From Porticoccaceae bacterium (GTDB lineage: Bacteria > Pseudomonadota > Gammaproteobacteria > Pseudomonadales > Porticoccaceae): a DNA stretch of 44,832 nt. Below, piece by piece: positions 35,404 through 44,832 of the stretch. Within the stretch, counting starts at the first letter, position 1. Each line of letters starts with the position of its first letter. The stretch is from positions 1-44,832 of the forward strand of contig JALOAH010000031.1 in the NCBI GenBank assembly GCA_023228865.1, in the 5' to 3' direction. The notes under the pieces were generated by a model that worked only from the letters and a program-made list of their open reading frames with translations, was not told where the DNA came from and ran no database searches. The position numbers and the translations under genes were made by a program.

Positions 35404-35955
35404 TCAAGCCAAAGGCTGGACACTATTGACATCCACGGCGATGGCTTTCTCGCCACCGAGAATTTTTATCAGCACCATCACGCGATCAGCGGATTTTGCC
35501 ATGTGAAACGCGGCGGTGACGCCGGCAAAAGGGCCGTCGAGAATGGCGAGCTTGTCACCCGCTTGAAACTGCGGGGCCGGCGCAGGGGCGTCATCAGCGG
35601 CGGCTTGCTCTCGATTTTTGATGTGCTGAATCAGGCCGTCGTCCACCGGCAGCAGCAGGTTACCGAACTTCACCAGGCCGCTGACACCCAGCGTGGACCG
35701 GACCGGCGCAATGGCTTGCACTGTCGTATCCACATGGATGAAGAGGTAACCGGGAAACAGAACCTCTCGCACTTGCTGCCACTTGCCGCGCTTTCTTTTC
35801 CTTAAGGTAATGTATGGCAAATATGTTTCAAACAATTGATTTATCAGATTTTTATTGGCAGTTTCTTCCTGGCGAGGTTTAGTTTTCACCACATACCAAC
35901 GGCGCTTTTGGTCCGGCAGTGGATGGGCTTCGAGCTTTAGGGCATGGCCTGGCAT
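35404..35955 (-). CDS. rfaH: RfaH-type transcription antiterminator (NusG paralogue)
   Basis: The 183-residue product has the NGN domain (RRWYVVKTKPRQEETANKNL, then YLPYITLRKRKRGKWQQVRE and VLFPGYLFIHVD) and a C-terminal KOW segment (AGDKLAILDGPFAGVTA). RfaH binds the ops-paused polymerase and suppresses termination over long operons. AGGAAG lies three to six bases before the ATG. Its placement next to ops and the EPS genes supports cis-acting locus control. NusG itself is excluded by the locus context and the RfaH-like length. Confidence 0.92.
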   Translation of the reverse strand: MPGHALKLEAHPLPDQKRRWYVVKTKPRQEETANKNLINQLFETYLPYITLRKRKRGKWQQVREVLFPGYLFIHVDTTVQAIAPVRSTLGVSGLVKFGNLLLPVDDGLIQHIKNREQAAADDAPAPAPQFQAGDKLAILDGPFAGVTAAFHMAKSADRVMVLIKILGGEKAIAVDVNSVQPLA

Positions 35956-36025
35956 TGTCTCTTCCTGAGTTTTGACTAACCTGGTGCACCGCGCTTACGT
36001 CCGGATGCACCTCGATAAACTGCAT

Positions 36026-36048
36026 TGGGCACCCTCCCGCGGTGCCCA
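36026..36048 (-). terminator. Hairpin after the response regulator gene
   Basis: TGGGCACC and GGTGCCCA form an 8-base stem with a 7-base loop, 32 bases after the response-regulator stop on the minus strand. The following run of T is weak (GTTTATC), so termination is uncertain. Confidence 0.45.
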
Positions 36049-36079
36049 TACCATAGCAGATTGCTGGCGCGGGGCGGAA

Positions 36080-36754
36080 TCAGGCGATCAAGCGGTTTTC
36101 ATCCACGTAGCGAATCAGATCCGCCGTGTTGCTGAGGCCAAGCTTGTGCATCAGGTTGCTTTTGTGGGTGCTGACGGTTTTTTCACTGATGAACAGCACT
36201 TCCGCGATCTGGTGGTTGCGATAACCCGTTGCCAGCAAATTCAGAACCTCGGTTTCGCGCGCCGACAGTTGTGGCAGTTCCGGCTGTTTCTGTTGCACCG
36301 CATCCTGCATTTCCGGCTCGAGCCAGGAACGTCCAGCAGCCACTTGACGGATGGCGTTTGTGAGCACTTCTGGGTCGCTGTCTTTCGTGATATAGCCATT
36401 GGCGCCGGCATGCATCACCGCGGATACCACGCAGGGGCTGTCGTGCATGCTGATAACCAGAATCGGCAGGTCGGGGTAGCATTGACGAATCGTAGCAGTC
36501 AGCTCGGGCCCGCTCGGCGACGGCATGGAGAGGTCCATCAGCAGAACATCTACCTTGACCTTTCTCAATGTCATCAACGTGCTGGTGCCGTCGGTGCCCG
36601 TGGCCACCACCTGCATGCCCCGCTCCGTGTCGATGATTCTCTGCAATCCCGCGCGCACAATTGCGTGGTCATCAGAGACCATGACACGTAAATCAGAGCT
36701 ATTGATCGCTCTCTCGGTAGAGCAGTCCGCCAACGATTGGACAATCATGTTCAT
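36080..36754 (-). CDS. NarL/LuxR-family response regulator
   Basis: The 224-residue product has a receiver domain (DLRVMVSDDHAIVRAGLQRI, phosphoacceptor D74 in VDVLLMDLSMPSPSG, K124 in NGYITKDSD) and a LuxR-type HTH at about 158-215 (LSARETEVLNLLATGYRNHQ, IAEVLFISEKTVSTHKSNLM). A 20-residue N-terminal extension precedes the receiver. It overlaps the kinase gene by four bases (ATGA). Its targets may include the adjacent EPS promoters, but no site is recognised. Confidence 0.92.
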   Translation of the reverse strand: MNMIVQSLADCSTERAINSSDLRVMVSDDHAIVRAGLQRIIDTERGMQVVATGTDGTSTLMTLRKVKVDVLLMDLSMPSPSGPELTATIRQCYPDLPILVISMHDSPCVVSAVMHAGANGYITKDSDPEVLTNAIRQVAAGRSWLEPEMQDAVQQKQPELPQLSARETEVLNLLATGYRNHQIAEVLFISEKTVSTHKSNLMHKLGLSNTADLIRYVDENRLIA

Positions 36755-37740
36755 GTCAGTGCCTCATGCCTTGTTGAAAGATGTGGGTTGCCGGATCTCA
36801 GCGGCAGGCTTACCTCTACGCAGGCCCCGCCGCTGTGCATATTGCTGATGTAGATCCAGCCTCTCGCTGTTGCGATGCGTTCCCGCAGACTGCGCAGCAC
36901 AGTCCGCGTATCCCCTTTGGGAAAACCGATGCCGTCATCCTCTATGCGAACGATCAAATTATTGTTTTGAATGCCGAGATCGAGCGTTACCTCCGATGCT
37001 CTGGCGTGATGGATCACATTTGCGAGGGATTCCTGAATCACACGGAAGGCCGTTGTTTCAATGCCTTTTTCCAGTGCGAAATCGTCGCTGAGATAGCAAT
37101 TGAAATGGATGAGAATGGAAAAGCTGTCGCGGAATACGGCCACCAATTGCTTGACCGCAGGCACAAAGCCAGCAGCCAGTTCGGGCGGGGCTCTATGGTC
37201 GACGATGGCGCGCACCGAGCCGATGGCGCCATCCACTTGATTCTTCAGGTCATCGAGCGCTTCGACAAGCTGCGCAGCAGGCTCGTTTTGCACAGTCCGC
37301 ACAAGCATGGCGATGTCCATGCGCATTACCGTGAGCTTTTGGCCCAGATCGTCGTGAATTTCGCGTGCGATGCGCGATTCGCCGTCGCTGTCGGCTCTTT
37401 TCAGATGTTCGCGCTGCAGTGCATGCAAGCGATTTTCCACAACACGCTGGCGCTTGCACAGTGCGTACAGCCAGCCGGCGCACACCAGCACGAACAGGGA
37501 TACCAGTGCACCAAAGGCGTAGTGACGGCGCGCCATCAAATTGACGCTTTCCTCGACAGCCGCCATTGTCGCCAGCTCGCCCGTCAAGACCCGGCGAATT
37601 TCCTGCTCATTGCCTCGCGTTGCCGCAAACAGAAAGCCCCATAGCGCGAGCAACAAGAGCAGCGCAACCCCTGCTATGCGGCAGCAAAGCGCTCTATGCG
37701 TCGTGCGAATCAGCCATCTGTCGTGCAGGCTGACTTTCAT
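36751..37740 (-). CDS. NarX/DesK-type sensor histidine kinase
   Basis: The 329-residue product begins MKVSLHDRWLIRTTHRALCC. Membrane segments lie at about residues 21-40 and 75-95, with a short periplasmic loop of only about 35 residues. RIAREIHDDLGQKLTVMRMD (H129) is the HisKA_3 dimerisation and phosphorylation site, and IVRIEDDGIGFPKGDTRTVL is the ATP-binding G box. I chose the ATG at 37738-37740 over a longer frame with a cysteine-rich, unlikely N-terminus. The small loop suggests sensing in the membrane or through a partner. It lies downstream of a candidate c-di-GMP riboswitch. Confidence 0.88.
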   Translation of the reverse strand: MKVSLHDRWLIRTTHRALCCRIAGVALLLLLALWGFLFAATRGNEQEIRRVLTGELATMAAVEESVNLMARRHYAFGALVSLFVLVCAGWLYALCKRQRVVENRLHALQREHLKRADSDGESRIAREIHDDLGQKLTVMRMDIAMLVRTVQNEPAAQLVEALDDLKNQVDGAIGSVRAIVDHRAPPELAAGFVPAVKQLVAVFRDSFSILIHFNCYLSDDFALEKGIETTAFRVIQESLANVIHHARASEVTLDLGIQNNNLIVRIEDDGIGFPKGDTRTVLRSLRERIATARGWIYISNMHSGGACVEVSLPLRSGNPHLSTRHEALT

Positions 37741-38184
37741 GACATGGCTCTCCGCAGCGATGCCGCAACAGAGGGGGTCGGGAATACAAACCTGGAAAGT
37801 GCTACAAAATCGGCAAACCAGAAATCTACCAAACAAGGGCGCGGGGGGCGCGCACAAACGCCTTCCGGCAACGCGTTGGGAGCGCGCATTTTGCAGCTAT
37901 GCGTAATATTTTCCTGCTGCACGGGACGCCAAACCGCCCTTTCCTCTGCTTTCATTTTCTTCCACCGGTACACTGGCCAGATCATCGATCAGGCGTCTCC
38001 ACTCCTATAAATCTTCAGTGTTCCCTGACCACACCGACATAGTGGTTTTGTTCGGCAGTTAAAAAAACGCAAGCTTCAACGCGGGCAAAACAAGCTGCCA
38101 GCAGTTGCTGTCATAAGTAAGGATAGAGGGGAGTTGGCGCGCACGAAATTGAGATCGGACTCCGCACCAGGGGCGAAGCAATAC
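37741..38184. other. Long leader between riboswitch and kinase gene
   Basis: No convincing gene lies here. A minus-strand frame of 82 codons (37737-37985) has GGAG sequences upstream but no recognisable family. The region links the riboswitch RNA to the kinase gene and would be a roughly 440-base untranslated stretch if they are co-transcribed. Confidence 0.35.
38061..38099 (-). terminator. Possible intrinsic terminator after the riboswitch
   Basis: On the minus strand GCAGCTT pairs with AAGCT-T-GC (one bulge) and is followed by G and seven T. It lies about 90 bases after the aptamer and could be its expression platform. Confidence 0.4.
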
Positions 38185-38270
38185 GTGGCGGCCCCTCGAT
38201 CCTAGGATATATGTCCCTTAGACAGGTAGCTTTGCGTCACCATCTTTCGATGGTTTTGCCTTTTTTTCAC
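38185..38270 (-). ncRNA. Cyclic-di-GMP-I (GEMM) riboswitch aptamer candidate
   Basis: The minus-strand RNA contains GGCAAAACCATC, a GAAA tetraloop, then GATGGTGACGCAAAGCTACC and TGTCTAAGG followed by CCTAGGATCGAGGGGCC. This order (GGCAAAcc, GAAA hairpin, GACGCAAAGC, CTAAGG...CCTAGGAT) matches the GEMM consensus, whose tetraloop and receptor motifs are conserved. The 3' closing strand is less canonical. It points toward the two-component genes at 36080-37740 with a long spacer. It was identified by eye; a covariance search is needed. Confidence 0.75.
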
Positions 38271-38333
38271 TGAGAGTCTGAAGCTCTCCTTATTGACAGC
38301 CCTGCACTATCGCTGTTGCAGGCTGACAGGCGA

Positions 38334-38339
38334 ACTATA
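38334..38339 (-). promoter_or_regulatory. Extended -10 promoter for the riboswitch transcript
   Basis: TGC-TATAGT on the minus strand is an extended -10 element about 65 bases upstream of the aptamer; the -35 is poor. A bulged hairpin (AGCCTGCA with TGCAGGGCT) lies between it and the aptamer. Confidence 0.4.
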
Positions 38340-38576
38340 GCACAAGAAATCCTGCATTGTTATGACGATTTCCAGTAGGGCGATCATCTCTCTTGTACCG
38401 AGGGGGAATTACAAACGAACCGGAAATCTGGGTTCGTTGGAGCTGTAAGCTGTAAGTTGAGCGCTGGCAGAATTGCCTTCTTCCAGTGCTTCTACCCCCA
38501 GCCCGCCTGGGTTCGCGCAATTGCCCCAAACGTGTGGGGATTACGCCAGTCTGATGCGGTCTTCTTTATATACATT

Positions 38577-38604
38577 TTGAGCCGCGCCGCACTTTACGTA
38601 GAAT
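38577..38604 (+). promoter_or_regulatory. Promoter of dusA
   Basis: TTGAGC (38577-38582), 16 bases, TAGAAT (38599-38604). The predicted start near 38611 leaves a leader of about 60 bases before the ATG at 38673. The preceding 230 bases, back to 38340, hold no other feature that I can support. Confidence 0.5.
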
Positions 38605-38672
38605 AGCGGCCTTTGAACTCCTCAAAAGCCCGGATTTGCCGTGCGCCAGTCCGCTCATTGATTATCGCCGCC

Positions 38673-39761
38673 ATGCTATCCATACCTGACGCAAGCTTCC
38701 CGCGCCCCCCGCTGCCCGCCGACGAACAGGGCGCCAAGGCTGCCAACACTTCGGCGGCAACGCTGGACCGGCGCCTGTCCGTGGCACCGATGATGGAATA
38801 CACCGACAGGTTTTGCCGGCACTTTCACCGCCTGCTCAGCCGCAACACCCTGCTTTATACCGAGATGGTAACCACCGGTGCGCTCATTCACGGCGATCGG
38901 GCGCGCTTTTTGCGTTACGACCCCTGCGAGCATCCGCTGGCCTTTCAGCTTGGCGGCAGCGACCCCGCCGCCTTGGCGCAGTGCGCCAAATTTGTCGAGG
39001 ATGCCGGCTACGACGAGGTCAATCTCAATTGTGGCTGTCCCAGCGACCGGGTTCAGACCGGCAACTTCGGTGCCTGCCTGATGAAAACGCCCCGCCTGGT
39101 GGCGGATTGTATCGCCGCCATGAACGACGCCTGCAGCATTCCGGTGACCGTGAAGAACCGCCTCGGCGTCGATGATCAGGACAGCTATGGGCAACTGTGT
39201 GACTTCATCGGCACGGCCAGCGAGAGCGGTTGCCGAACCTTCGTCGTCCATGCCCGCAAAGCCTGGCTGCAGGGCCTGAGCCCCAAGGAAAACCGCGAGG
39301 TTCCGCCGCTCATGTACGGCAGGGTTTATCAGCTGAAGCGCGACTTTCCGGCCCTCGAGATCATCATCAACGGCGGCGTCGAAACCCTTGCCGAGGCCGA
39401 GCGGCACCTGCGGCATGTGGACGGCGTGATGATCGGCCGCGCCGCCTATCACAATCCCTACCTGCTCGCCGAAGCCGACGCCCGTATTTTTGCTGCCAAC
39501 ACTGCTGCTCCCTCCCGCGAAGAGGTGCTTGAGCGCTTTGCCGATTACGCCGCGGCACAGGTGGCGGACGGTATTCGCCTCAATCACATGACCCGCCACA
39601 TCATCGGCCTGTACGCCGGGCAGCCAGGGGCGCGCCGTTTCCGCCGCTATATCAGCGAGCATGCCTGGCGCGACCCGTCACCCAAGGCGTTCTTTCGCGC
39701 GGCAGCGGCCAGCGTGTCGGCGGCGCCAGCAACAGAGCAACCCGAGGCCATCGCACCATGA
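38673..39761 (+). CDS. dusA: tRNA-dihydrouridine(20/20a) synthase
   Basis: The 362-residue product has RRLSVAPMMEYTDRFCRHFH (FMN-binding), LAFQLGGSDPAAL, VNLNCGCPSDRVQTGNFGAC (catalytic cysteine in GCPSD) and LEIIINGGVETLAEAERHLR followed by VDGVMIGRAAYHNPY, the full DusA set. It reduces uridines 20/20a in the tRNA D-loop using FMN and NADPH. I take the ATG at 38673 rather than an earlier TTG. The first 30 residues are an unusual extension. It overlaps the TerB-like gene by four bases. Confidence 0.93.
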   Translation: MLSIPDASFPRPPLPADEQGAKAANTSAATLDRRLSVAPMMEYTDRFCRHFHRLLSRNTLLYTEMVTTGALIHGDRARFLRYDPCEHPLAFQLGGSDPAALAQCAKFVEDAGYDEVNLNCGCPSDRVQTGNFGACLMKTPRLVADCIAAMNDACSIPVTVKNRLGVDDQDSYGQLCDFIGTASESGCRTFVVHARKAWLQGLSPKENREVPPLMYGRVYQLKRDFPALEIIINGGVETLAEAERHLRHVDGVMIGRAAYHNPYLLAEADARIFAANTAAPSREEVLERFADYAAAQVADGIRLNHMTRHIIGLYAGQPGARRFRRYISEHAWRDPSPKAFFRAAAASVSAAPATEQPEAIAP

Positions 39762-40231
39762 TCAAGGCGCTACAGACCTTCCTGCGCAACCTGGAGCAAG
39801 GCGGCGGCGGAGCATCCACATTCAGCGCCGCGGACATGGCGCTCGCCTCGGCGGCGCTGATGGTTGAAGTCATGCTGAGCGATGGCGACAACGATGCCGA
39901 GGAGATGACCAAAATCCGCCACAGCCTGCGTCAAGAGTTTCAACTCAGCGACGAGGAAAGCGAGGCGTTGTTGGAAGATGCCAGATCCAGGGTCGAGCGC
40001 TCTGTTTCCCTGTTCGAATTCACGGATCAGGTGAACCGGCAATTTTCGCTGCAACAGAAAATTTCCCTGATCACCCAGTTGTGGAAAGTGGCCTATGCCG
40101 ATCAGCGGGTGCACAAGCTTGAAGAAGCCACCATCCGCAAAATTGCGGACCTGATTCACCTGTCACACAGCGAATACATCCACGCCAAGCACAGCGCCCG
40201 CGATTTGGCGGGCAATAGCCGGCTTGTTTGA
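39758..40231 (+). CDS. TerB-family (tellurite-resistance-like) helical protein
   Basis: The 157-residue product contains AALMVEVMLSDGDNDAEEMT and KIRHSLRQEF, then LITQLWKVAYADQRVHKLEE and ATIRKIADLIHLS, the repeated D-x-D...E metal-binding pattern of the TerB fold. Such genes are common in Gammaproteobacteria without a proven tellurite role. It is coupled to dusA by ATGA. Confidence 0.85.
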   Translation: MIKALQTFLRNLEQGGGGASTFSAADMALASAALMVEVMLSDGDNDAEEMTKIRHSLRQEFQLSDEESEALLEDARSRVERSVSLFEFTDQVNRQFSLQQKISLITQLWKVAYADQRVHKLEEATIRKIADLIHLSHSEYIHAKHSARDLAGNSRLV

Positions 40232-40250
40232 TTCGTGCAGTCTGTTCACC

Positions 40251-40317
40251 CTGTAGGAGCTTGCCTGCAAGCGACAAATTTCGGTGGGTTGGGTCGTTTG
40301 CAGGCAAGCTCCTACAC
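40251..40317. repeat. REP pair between convergent genes
   Basis: CTGTAGGAGCTTGCCTGCAA and its inverted copy around a 19-base linker make a long hairpin between terB-like and acyP, whose stops face each other. It probably also acts as a bidirectional transcript end. Confidence 0.85.
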
Positions 40318-40319
40318 GC

Positions 40320-40588
40320 TTACGATACCCTGAACCCTTCGATACTGGCGGGATCGAGATCGACTTTCTGCCATTGCGCCGAATCCACCCGCGAGGCCGG
40401 TGAGCCCCGTTCCACTGCCGCCTGACCTTCGGCAACCGCGTCCGCCGAGCCACACAGCAGGACTTCCACGCAACCGTCCGGCAGGTTGCGCACGTAGCCC
40501 CGGAGGTTCAGCGGCACGGCGACACTTTCCACGTAGCGGCGAAACCACACTCGCTGTACCTTGCCAAAAATAATGCCGCGCACCGCAA

Positions 40589-40592
<4 letters not shown>
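40320..40592 (-). CDS. acyP: Acylphosphatase
   Basis: The 90-residue product has GKVQRVWFRRYVESVAVPLN and LRGYVRNLPDGCVEVLLCG, with catalytic Arg18 and Asn36 in the expected places. The family's GxVQGVxFR has Arg in place of the second Gly here. It hydrolyses acyl phosphates. It overlaps the TlpA-like gene by four bases. Confidence 0.93.
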
Positions 40593-42475
<1,883 letters not shown>

Positions 42476-42568
42476 CCGCAGGCAATGAACGTCAGGCAGG
42501 AGCCCGCGTGAAACGGAGATTCAGCTCAGACTCACGCAACGCTTGCAGCTCGTTCAAAGTGCGTAGCC

Positions 42569-42574
42569 TATACT
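42569..42574 (+). promoter_or_regulatory. Likely -10 element of sppA
   Basis: TATACT lies 35 bases before the sppA start; the -35 is poorly matched. AAGGA lies 11 bases before the ATG. Confidence 0.35.
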
Positions 42575-42608
42575 GCCAACCCATGAACAAACCAAGGACA
42601 ATCCACCT

Positions 42609-44462
42609 ATGAGCGGCACAAAACCGGGGTTCTTCAGGCGCATCCTTTCCGGGATCGGCAAGTTGTTCAGTGTCGTGCGCTGGACCATCAACCTGGTGCT
42701 GCTGCTCTTCGTTGCGCTGTTTTTGTTCAGTATTTTCGGCAAGGACGTGCAGCCGCTGCCAGACCACGCGCCATTGGTGTTGACGCCCAGCGGCATCCTG
42801 GTCGAAGAGCGCTCTTACGCCGACCCCATCACGCAACTGATGGAGCAGAGTTCCCCCTACGACGCGGAAACCCCGGTGCGCGATCTCACTGCGGCGCTGC
42901 GCGCTGGCAAGGATGATCCGCGCGTTACCGGCCTGGTTCTCGATCTCAACCATCTCGCTGGCGGCGGTATCAGCAAGCTTGCCGAGGTGGGTAGCGCCAT
43001 CGCCGATTTCCGTACCAGCGGCAAACCGGTCATCGCAATTTCCGACAGCTACACTCAGGAACAGTACTATCTCGCCAGCCACGCCGACGACGTACTGCTC
43101 AACCCCATGGGCGGCGTGGTGATCACCGGGTTCGGTTACTACGGCACCTTCTTCAAGAACGCCGCCGACAAACTCAAGATCAACTTCCACGTGTTCCGCG
43201 CCGGCGAATTCAAGACCGCAATCGAGCCCTTCACCCGCAACCAGATGTCGGACGAGGCCCGCGACAATACCCTGGTGTGGATCAACGCCCTGTGGCGCCG
43301 CTACACCAGCGACGTGGAAAAGCTGCGCGAGCTCAACAGCGGCAGCATCGACAGTTTCGTCAACGACATGCCGGCACGATTGGCACAACACCGCGGCAAC
43401 ATGGCCAGCCTCGCCCTCGGCGCGGACCTGGTCGATCGCGTTGCCTCTCGCCCGCAGATCGACGCTTCACTGGCGGAGCGCTTCGGCGCCGACGAAAACG
43501 GTTTTCTGCATATTCCCCACAAGAGCTACCTGGCACACATCAGACAGGCGAAAGCCGACAGCGCGGGTGGCAACGAGGACGGCAATGTCGGCGTGATCGT
43601 CGCCAGCGGCGTCATTCTCGACGGCGACCATGGCGAAGGCCGCATCGGCGGCGACAGCCTCAGCCGCCTGCTGCGAATGGCGGGCAGCGACCCGTCTCTC
43701 AAGGCGCTGGTGCTGCGCCTGGACAGCCCGGGGGGCAGCGCCTTCGCCTCTGAGCTGATCCGCCAGGAAATTCTGCGCCTGCAGGAAAAAATGCCGGTGG
43801 TCGTATCCATGGGCTCGGTGGCGGCCTCCGGCGGCTACTGGATCGCCGCGCCGGCCAACGAAATCTGGGCCCAGCCCACCAGCATCACCGGCTCGATCGG
43901 CGTGTTCGGCATCATTCCCACCTTCGAGGACTCACTCGCCGCCCTCGGCATCACCAGTGACGGTGTGGGCACCACCCGCTATGCGGATTTCAGCCAGCTC
44001 GACCGCCCCCTCTCCGAGGGCGCAGCCGCAGTCATCCAACTGAACGTCGACAATATCTACCGCCAGTTCCTCACGCTGGTGGCCGATAGCCGGCGGATGA
44101 GCACGGACGAGGTCGATGCCATTGCCAGAGGCCGCGTGTGGACGGGCGAACAGGCCGCCGACATCGGCCTGGTGGACAAACTCGGCGACCTCAACGGCGC
44201 CATCGCGTCGGCAGCCACTATGGCCGGCGTCGATGCCGCCAACGTCAAATTCATCTCGCGCCCGCTGTCGTTCCAGGAGCAGCTGATGAAGCAGCTTGTC
44301 GAAGGCCAGGCACAACTGTGGCAAGCATTCAGCCCCGGAGACCACGGCATTTCCAGTGCCGTGCGCCACCACGCAGGCCCCTGGTTGCGCTACCTCGACA
44401 TGCTCAAACAGCTCAACGACCCGCGCGACACTTATCTGCAGTGTTTTTCCTGTGGGAGCTGA
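42609..44462 (+). CDS. sppA: Signal peptide peptidase SppA, 67K type
   Basis: The 617-residue product has one N-terminal membrane anchor (residues 26-44). Its tandem peptidase domains carry general-base K202 (FRAGEFKTAIEPFTR) and nucleophile S407 (SMGSVAASGGYWIAAP), the Ser-Lys dyad of the E. coli-type enzyme. It cleaves remnant signal peptides in the inner membrane. The C-terminus YLQCFSCGS looks native, so it is intact although an IS begins about 120 bases later. Confidence 0.95.
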   Translation: MSGTKPGFFRRILSGIGKLFSVVRWTINLVLLLFVALFLFSIFGKDVQPLPDHAPLVLTPSGILVEERSYADPITQLMEQSSPYDAETPVRDLTAALRAGKDDPRVTGLVLDLNHLAGGGISKLAEVGSAIADFRTSGKPVIAISDSYTQEQYYLASHADDVLLNPMGGVVITGFGYYGTFFKNAADKLKINFHVFRAGEFKTAIEPFTRNQMSDEARDNTLVWINALWRRYTSDVEKLRELNSGSIDSFVNDMPARLAQHRGNMASLALGADLVDRVASRPQIDASLAERFGADENGFLHIPHKSYLAHIRQAKADSAGGNEDGNVGVIVASGVILDGDHGEGRIGGDSLSRLLRMAGSDPSLKALVLRLDSPGGSAFASELIRQEILRLQEKMPVVVSMGSVAASGGYWIAAPANEIWAQPTSITGSIGVFGIIPTFEDSLAALGITSDGVGTTRYADFSQLDRPLSEGAAAVIQLNVDNIYRQFLTLVADSRRMSTDEVDAIARGRVWTGEQAADIGLVDKLGDLNGAIASAATMAGVDAANVKFISRPLSFQEQLMKQLVEGQAQLWQAFSPGDHGISSAVRHHAGPWLRYLDMLKQLNDPRDTYLQCFSCGS

Positions 44463-44657
44463 GCGTCTGTTCACGATCTTTTAAAGAGCCCATGCGCCGC
44501 AGATGCGCAAGAAGAGCTACCCGTTTGCCAAGGGCCTACGGGACATCTTGGCCGAGGCCGCGCTCGAACCCCCTGTAATTTCATGGACTCGCCCCCGCAG
44601 AGGCGTCAACGCGCCACGGTGGCAGTCTAAGAAGCCAACGACAGCGAGGGCGAGCCC
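44463..44657 (+). other. IS left-end region with a possible interrupted gene start
   Basis: ATG at 44504 opens a frame beginning MRKKSYPFAKGLRDILAEAA that could be the start of a host gene. The sequence changes near 44583 to TGGACTCGCCCCCG, which looks like the left end of an IS110-type element. I could not identify the gene or a target duplication. Confidence 0.35.
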
Positions 44658-44832
44658 ATGAAAAAGTCTACGACAACCCAACCATCCCTGCTAAGCGATT
44701 TGTCCGCCTGTACGACGGTGGCAATCGATCTGGCCAAACACGTCTTTCAGGTGGCGGGAGAAGACGCCCTTGGCGAGGTGCGTTACGAGACACGGATCAA
44801 GTCGCGTGACGCCTTCCATGCGTTCTTGCGCC
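44658..44832 (+). mobile_element. IS110-family transposase, N-terminal part
   Basis: The frame starts MKKSTTTQPSLLSDLSACTT and continues VAIDLAKHVFQVAGEDALGE, the DEDD-type IS110/IS1111 N-terminus with its first catalytic Asp in AIDLAKHVFQV. It is cut by the window edge at residue 58. IS110 elements lack ordinary terminal repeats and often leave no target duplication, which fits the junction seen here. Confidence 0.85.

Noticed and set aside
35391..35507. Plus-strand frame with a strong AGGAGG ahead of ATGAGCGAAC
   Set aside because: It is antisense to the rfaH 3' end, only about 38 codons long, and without a recognisable product.
38238..38268. Plus-strand hairpin CCATC-TTTC-GATGG followed by a T-run, resembling a terminator
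   Set aside because: The same bases form the conserved GAAA-capped hairpin of the c-di-GMP-I aptamer on the minus strand, and no plus-strand gene ends here.
38676..39662. Minus-strand frame of 328 codons opposite dusA
   Set aside because: DusA motifs are complete on the plus strand and the opposite frame has no family features.

Overview
The window is gammaproteobacterial DNA, probably from a free-living, perhaps marine, member of the broad Pseudomonadales/Cellvibrionales group. I infer this from the GC-rich core block at the right end (dusA, a TerB-like gene, acylphosphatase, a TlpA-like lipoprotein, arsC, wrbA, a DUF2069 gene, sppA), from an RfaH/ops-controlled surface-polysaccharide locus, and from many Pseudomonas-style REP elements with the core GTAGGAGCTTGCCTGCAAGC. 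The species cannot be named from the sequence alone.

Layout. (1) 1-2600: stability or defence modules (an edge-truncated winged-helix gene, an MqsRA-like pair with a palindromic operator, an StbDE/RelBE-like pair) and a decayed transposase. (2) 2640-15045, minus strand, visibly AT-rich: the polysaccharide assembly genes, namely five glycosyltransferases, a nucleotidyltransferase-thymidylate kinase-like fusion, a Wzy-like polymerase, an APH-like kinase, a sulfotransferase, a hexapeptide acyltransferase and a Wzx flippase. (3) 15121-18721: rmlC, rmlA, rmlD, rmlB for dTDP-L-rhamnose. (4) 18732-34101, minus strand: a mosaic in which sugar-nucleotide genes (a ugd fragment, wbpP, wbpO, galE) alternate with toxin-antitoxin or defence modules, with REP/BIME clusters at nearly every junction. 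(5) 34133-34879: a tandem REP array with an exact 134-bp period. (6) 34906-38340: regulators, namely an EPS-associated MarR-like protein, an exact ops element behind a good promoter, rfaH, a NarL/NarX-type two-component system and an upstream candidate c-di-GMP-I riboswitch. (7) 38577-44462: plus-strand housekeeping genes. (8) The window ends inside an IS110-family element.

How the genes work together. RfaH should load at ops (35272-35284) and carry RNA polymerase leftward through the long minus-strand locus. WbpP and WbpO would supply a UDP-HexNAc uronate, GalE UDP-galactose or UDP-GalNAc, and RmlABCD dTDP-rhamnose. The glycosyltransferases build the repeat unit, the sulfotransferase and acyltransferase decorate it, Wzx flips it and Wzy polymerises it. 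No initiating phosphoglycosyltransferase or Wza/Wzc export genes are visible here.

The strongest candidate for an undescribed system is the five-gene minus-strand operon at 19463-23970: an HD phosphohydrolase, a truncated GSYGRGE nucleotidyltransferase, a HEPN-like protein, a KGGVGR-type ParA/MinD-like ATPase and a second P-loop ATPase. It sits between two copies of about 200 bp of the wbpP 3' end, as if it had entered by recombination that regenerated that end. Its promoter-like sequence recurs upstream of two other accessory operons. Four genes in the mosaic end in CTG-TAG, with the stop codon supplied by the adjoining REP.
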